Shown here: one piece after another, positions 60,598-64,000 of the stretch | Position numbering within the stretch: position 1 is the first letter of the stretch | Layout: the number at the start of each line of letters is the position of its first letter | Assembly: GCA_016720545.1 (NCBI GenBank) | Contig: JADKKK010000014.1 | Location: 62,001 to 126,000, forward strand | From: Myxococcales bacterium | GTDB lineage: Bacteria > Myxococcota_A > Polyangia > Polyangiales > Polyangiaceae | Direction: 5' to 3' | Length of the DNA: 64,000 bases | Position numbers and translations under genes: made by a program | The notes under the pieces: generated by a model | Seen by the model: only the letters and a program-made list of their open reading frames with translations | The model's database searches: none | Told to the model about the DNA's origin: nothing

Positions 60598-61413
60598 ATG
60601 CGCTCTCCAGTGCGGGCATGTGCGGTCGTGCTGTGGGCTCTGCTCGGTCACCTCGGCTGCGCACCGCCCCCGCCGGTCATCCCGACGCTCCCACCTCCAC
60701 CCGCGCGTCCGGTGGCGAGCGCGACGCTCGACGAGGTCCCGCCCGCGCCCAAGGACTCGAAGACGGAGACCGCGAAGGCCGACCGCGACGAACGCCTCGC
60801 GGAGGCCCTCGGCGCCCTCGACGAGAGCGGGGTCGGCGACGGCGCCACGAGCCACGGCACGCTCAGCGCCTTGAGCGGCGCGCCCAGCGGCGGAGTGGGC
60901 CTCGTCGCTGGCGGCGCGGGCGGCGGGATCGGGCTCGGCAGCGCGGGCGCGGGCGGCCTGGGCACGGGGAGCGGCTTCGGGCGCCTCGGCAGCGGCAGCG
61001 GCTCCTCGATCACGCTGCGCCAAGGCGCCACGCAGGTGGTCGGGCGCCTGCCGCCCGAGGTCATCCAGCGCATCGTCCGCATGAACTTCGGGCGAATGCG
61101 CCTCTGCTACGAGTCCGCGCTCCGCACGAACCCCAAGCTGGGCGGGCGCGCGAGCGTGCGCTTCGTGATCGGGCCGACCGGCGCGGTGGCCTCTGCCGTG
61201 CCAGGCCCGACCGACTTCGCCCCGCCGGGCATGCAGACGTGCCTGGCGACGGCCTTCCGAGGGATGTCCTTCCCGCAGCCCGACGGCGGGGGCAGCGTGA
61301 CGGTGGTCTACCCGGTCCACTTCCTCTCGGATTCGCCTCCGCCGCCGGCACCTCCGCCGCCCGCGCCGCGCCCACGCGCCCCGGCGCCTCCGCCCGCGCC
61401 CAAGCAGCCCTGA
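60598..61413 (+). CDS. Lipoprotein with AgmX/PglI-type C-terminal domain
   Basis: About 271 residues from ATG 60598; the open frame begins at 60562 but the signal peptide starts here. Lipobox LLGHLGCAPP (Cys near 19), then a Pro-rich and a Gly-rich linker with repeated GAGG-type units. Residues about 155-250 match the AgmX/PglI C-terminal pattern: FGRMRLCYESALRTNPKLGG, SVRFVIGPTGAV, and a second Cys in MQTCLATAFRGMSFPQP. The same domain ends the lipoprotein at 18448-19803. Such proteins act in the myxobacterial envelope and sometimes in gliding; a more precise role cannot be stated. Confidence 0.8.
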   Translation: MRSPVRACAVVLWALLGHLGCAPPPPVIPTLPPPPARPVASATLDEVPPAPKDSKTETAKADRDERLAEALGALDESGVGDGATSHGTLSALSGAPSGGVGLVAGGAGGGIGLGSAGAGGLGTGSGFGRLGSGSGSSITLRQGATQVVGRLPPEVIQRIVRMNFGRMRLCYESALRTNPKLGGRASVRFVIGPTGAVASAVPGPTDFAPPGMQTCLATAFRGMSFPQPDGGGSVTVVYPVHFLSDSPPPPAPPPPAPRPRAPAPPPAPKQP

Positions 61414-61552
61414 GCGGCGCCGATCCGCGCGTCGCGCTTCGACGCGCGCGCCAGACGCATGCATTCTGCAACTTTTCTCCGTGCGGCGGAGTACGCCCCC
61501 GTAGCGTCGTTCAGCGACGACGCGCACCGAGGGTTCCGCTACCATCTCCAGG

Positions 61553-61897
61553 ATGGCGCGGGCCCGCTCCCAGCTCGAACGCGACGCAGCGCAGCTCGTG
61601 AAGTACGAGGAGTGGATCGCCGAGCTGGAGAAGCGCAAGGCCGAGCTCGATCGCGGACGGCCCTTCTACCTGAAGTGCTTCTACGCGCTGCCGTTCGTCT
61701 CGCTCGTCGGGTTCGCGTGGAGCGTCGGAGTCGGCGCGGGCGCGCTCTTCACCGGCGTGCTCATGACCGTGTTCGGCCTCTACACCGTGCGCGTCCGCGC
61801 GAGCGACTACCGCACGAACCTCGAGGGCTCGCGCGCGCAGGCCGCGCGGCTGCGCGCGTCCATCGCGGCGCGCGAGGCGGCGGGAGGTCCCTCGTAG
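61553..61897 (+). CDS. Small membrane protein with coiled-coil ends
   Basis: This 114-residue protein has an N-terminal charged helix (LVKYEEWIAELEKRKAELDR) likely to form a coiled coil, two membrane helices (about 43-80: FYALPFVSLVGFAWSVGVG and FTGVLMTVFGLYTV) and a second charged helix at the C-terminus. Family not recognised. It stands alone between the AgmX-type lipoprotein and the convergent FMN reductase gene. Confidence 0.65.
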   Translation: MARARSQLERDAAQLVKYEEWIAELEKRKAELDRGRPFYLKCFYALPFVSLVGFAWSVGVGAGALFTGVLMTVFGLYTVRVRASDYRTNLEGSRAQAARLRASIAAREAAGGPS

Positions 61898-61964
61898 CGC
61901 GAAGGCGCGCGGCGCACTCGTGCCGCGCGAAGGTTGTTCACGGCGAGCCGACCGGGCGTTGGCC

Positions 61965-62534
61965 TCAGCGCGCGGTCGCCTGCCGCGCCCCAGCCACCCA
62001 CGCCGCGAAGGCCACGAGGTACTCGCGCACGACCTCGCGGGTCGCGTCGCTCGTGATGCGACCCGCCTCGATCCGCTGGTCGACCTGGCCTATCGCCACG
62101 GCGGGATAGGGGAACACCTGCGCGACCAGCGCGTCGAGCGTGCCCTTGAGCTGCACCTGCGCGCGCGCGCCTCCCACCACGCTCGGGGCCGCGCTGAGCA
62201 CTCCCACGGGCTTTTGCGCAAACACCGAGCGATAGCCTGGACGAGAGAGCCAATCGAGCATGTTCTTGAGCGGCCCCGGTACTCCGTAGTTGTACTCGGG
62301 TGTCGCGATCAGCACGCCATCGGCGCCGCGCACCTTGGACTTCAGGGCCTCCACCGCGGCCACCTCGCCGAGGTCCGGGTCGAAGAGCGGCAGGTCGCGG
62401 TAGCTCTCCAAGGTGAGCGTGACCCCGGCGGGCAGGAGCGACGCGGCCTCGCGGAGGAGGGCCGTGTTGTACGACGCCGCGCGCAGGCTCCCGCTGAAGG
62501 CCACGATCGTGAGCTCGCGAGTCAGATCAGCCAC
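61965..62534 (-). CDS. NADPH-dependent FMN reductase
   Basis: This 189-residue flavodoxin-like protein has the FMN phosphate loop GSLRAASYN near residues 15-23 and the isoalloxazine loop TPEYNYGVPGPLKNMLDWLSR near 78-98 (typical PEYN). The family reduces FMN or quinones with NADPH and aids in oxidative stress defence. The start overlaps the end of the pirin gene by eight bases, so they are co-transcribed. Pirin-reductase pairs are common and fit quinone or flavonoid detoxification. Confidence 0.9.
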   Translation of the reverse strand: MADLTRELTIVAFSGSLRAASYNTALLREAASLLPAGVTLTLESYRDLPLFDPDLGEVAAVEALKSKVRGADGVLIATPEYNYGVPGPLKNMLDWLSRPGYRSVFAQKPVGVLSAAPSVVGGARAQVQLKGTLDALVAQVFPYPAVAIGQVDQRIEAGRITSDATREVVREYLVAFAAWVAGARQATAR

Positions 62535-63234
62535 GGCGCACCTCGGGGAGATCGAAGAGCAGGGCCTCGGCGGCGCCTTCGGCTACCACGGTGAGCAGGC
62601 CGCCCTCCGGCAGCGCGGCGCCGTCGCCCTCGGCGAGGGCCTGCCCGTTCAGGGTGAAGCTGCCCCGAACGACCTGGAAATACCCCGCGCGCTGCGGCGC
62701 GAGGGTGTGGCGGGCCTCGCCGGCGGCCGCGAAGAGCACGCGGTAGATGCGCGCGTCTTGCCCAATCTCGAGGCTGCCGTCTTGGCCGTCTGGGCTCACG
62801 ACGAGGCGGAGCGGCGCCTCGGGATCGATCTCGAAGGCGCGCTGCTCGTAGCCCGGCGCGCGGCCCCGGGCCGCCGGCTCGATCCAGATCTGGAGGAAGC
62901 GAACGGGCCTGTCGGGCGAGGGGTTCTCTTCGCTGTGCGCGATGCCAGCGCCCGCGCTCATGCGCTGCACCTCGCCGGGGCGGATCACCGAGCCGTTGCC
63001 GAGCGTGTCGCGGTGGGCGAGCTCGCCCTCCACGACATAGCTGATGATCTCCATGTCGCGGTGCGGGTGCGTGGGGAAGCCGCCGCGCGGCGCGACCCGG
63101 TCGTCGTTGATGACGCGCAGCACGCCGAAGCCCATGTGGCGTGGGTCGTGGTAGCCGCCGAACGAGAACGTGTGGGCGCTCTTCAACCAGCCGAAGTCGG
63201 CCTGACCGCGCTCGTTGCCTTTGCGAACTTGCAT
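62527..63234 (-). CDS. Pirin-family cupin (quercetinase-like)
   Basis: About 235 residues from ATG 63234, where GGGAGA lies upstream; the open frame to 63285 is not supported. Two cupin domains. The metal site is intact: FPTHPHRDME (two His) near 56-63 and GIAHSEENPS (His and Glu) near 99-106. Pirins bind iron or other metals and some cleave quercetin-like substrates. Operon with the FMN reductase gene. Confidence 0.87.
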   Translation of the reverse strand: MQVRKGNERGQADFGWLKSAHTFSFGGYHDPRHMGFGVLRVINDDRVAPRGGFPTHPHRDMEIISYVVEGELAHRDTLGNGSVIRPGEVQRMSAGAGIAHSEENPSPDRPVRFLQIWIEPAARGRAPGYEQRAFEIDPEAPLRLVVSPDGQDGSLEIGQDARIYRVLFAAAGEARHTLAPQRAGYFQVVRGSFTLNGQALAEGDGAALPEGGLLTVVAEGAAEALLFDLPEVRRG

Positions 63235-63393
63235 CTTCGTCTCCCTTTGGGGACCAGTGTGCGACGCGCGGCACCGCGCGTACACCGCCGCGTCGAACGA
63301 CTCACTGTTGCGCGGGGCGGAACGCGCCCGCCTCCGAGTCCCGTGAGACAGCTTGCAGGCGCGGGTGCGGGCGAACCGGGGTTTGCACTCGAG

Positions 63394-64000
63394 TCACGCG
63401 AGCGTGAGCGGGAGCTGCGCCGAGAGCGGCTCTTCGCCGAGCAGCACGGCCGCGCCGTGGGGCCCCGCGCGCCGGCACGCCTCCTCCACCGAGAGGCCGT
63501 GCGCGACGAAGAAGGTGAGCGCGGCGGCGAAGCTGTCGCCCGCCCCGTAGTCGCAGCGCACGCGCGAGACCGCGGGCGGCGGGTCGACGTGGCTCAGGAT
63601 CGGCGCGCCGCCCGCGACCGCCGCGGCGCGAGAGACCACCATGGCGCGCGGGCCGTCGGTGAGCACGAGCGCCTGGGGCGCGGGCAAATAGGTATGGATC
63701 GGCTCGTTCTCCCGCGGATCCGTCGCGCTGCCCACGACGACGTCGGCCGCGACGCCGGCGTCGCAGAGGCACGCGGCCCGCCGCGCGGTCACCAGGAGGC
63801 GACGCGCGCGACGCGCGAGTCGGAGGCTCCCAGGATCGGAGCCGGTGAAATAGACCGCGTCGAAATCGGCGAGCCTCTCCCAAGGGAGCGCGTCGTCGCC
63901 GCTCGGCTGGAGCGGCGGCGCGGTGACGAGGATCGTGCGGCGCCCCTCCGCGTCGACCAGGACCACGACGCGCGGGTGCGGTGCGCGCCGCCGCGCCACG
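63394..64000 (-). CDS. PfkB-family carbohydrate kinase, C-terminal part
   Basis: The gene runs off the window end, so only about 202 C-terminal residues are visible. The catalytic motif CDYGAGDSFAAALTFF (GAGD with the base Asp) near the C-terminus, and the ordering of preceding strands (VYFTGSDPGSL, ALVLTDG), are those of ribokinase/PfkB proteins. The N-terminal sugar-binding Gly motifs lie outside. A GTG at 63999 is not the real start. Substrate unknown. Confidence 0.82.
   Translation of the reverse strand, partial: VARRRAPHPRVVVLVDAEGRRTILVTAPPLQPSGDDALPWERLADFDAVYFTGSDPGSLRLARRARRLLVTARRAACLCDAGVAADVVVGSATDPRENEPIHTYLPAPQALVLTDGPRAMVVSRAAAVAGGAPILSHVDPPPAVSRVRCDYGAGDSFAAALTFFVAHGLSVEEACRRAGPHGAAVLLGEEPLSAQLPLTLA

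Overview
The window looks like chromosome from a high-GC, delta-proteobacterial-type predator or soil bacterium, most likely Myxococcota (Polyangia-like). The signs are very GC-rich coding DNA, many lipoproteins with Asp/Ala/Ser/Pro-rich linkers after the lipobox, a C-terminal tail resembling MYXO-CTERM sorting signals, AgmX/PglI-type C-terminal domains, an FHA-domain sigma-54 activator and a eukaryote-like Ser/Thr kinase. No rRNA, tRNA, CRISPR array or complete insertion sequence was seen.

Layout. (1) 1-10310 is a defence island: the 3' half of a type 2 BREX (Pgl) operon (end of pglY, then pglZ, brxD, brxHI), with a 154-bp hairpin element between brxD and brxHI, and a convergent, less GC-biased GmrSD-like nuclease gene. 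(2) 10696-15456 holds a divergent signalling locus. An FHA/sigma-54 activator faces a lipoprotein gene and a Ser/Thr kinase gene; between them lie a near-perfect -24/-12 promoter and two 14-bp palindromes spaced 31 bp apart. (3) 15457-32885 is accessory: lipoproteins, an LRR protein, a sulfatase, a polysaccharide deacetylase, a glycosyltransferase, a VWA lipoprotein, an ExbD-like protein, a GH35-like glycosidase and several decayed fragments. (4) 33033-42891 carries more housekeeping-like functions: an AmgK-like sugar kinase, a bestrophin channel, a compact run of BFD-ferredoxin, dienoyl-CoA reductase-like SDR, hybrid-type sensor kinase, Hpt-receiver and ATP-grasp genes, then an acyl-CoA ligase and a YchJ-like protein. 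(5) 43139-47691 is a minus-strand nucleotide-sugar operon (methyltransferase, dehydrogenase, epimerase, aminotransferase) with overlapping start/stop codons, probably for a surface polysaccharide. (6) 47952-64000 has lipoproteins, a second deacetylase, a VIT/VWA - sigma factor - small protein operon, a MacAB-like efflux operon interrupted by 72-bp repeats, a PAP2 phosphatase, an FMN reductase/pirin pair and a partial PfkB kinase.

Sequence quality matters here. Several otherwise intact genes are split by single-base indels (about 12618, about 14045, about 21915, and at least seven inside 26861-29213). Reading continues sensibly in another frame each time, which fits uncorrected long-read errors better than decay. 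By contrast the DUF4351 remnant, the cytochrome c peroxidase remnant and a possible transporter remnant lack most of their families' length.

The best candidates for new biology are the sigma-54/FHA/kinase loop, the helicase-exonuclease fusion in the BREX operon with its internal hairpin, and the VIT-VWA/sigma/small-protein operon.
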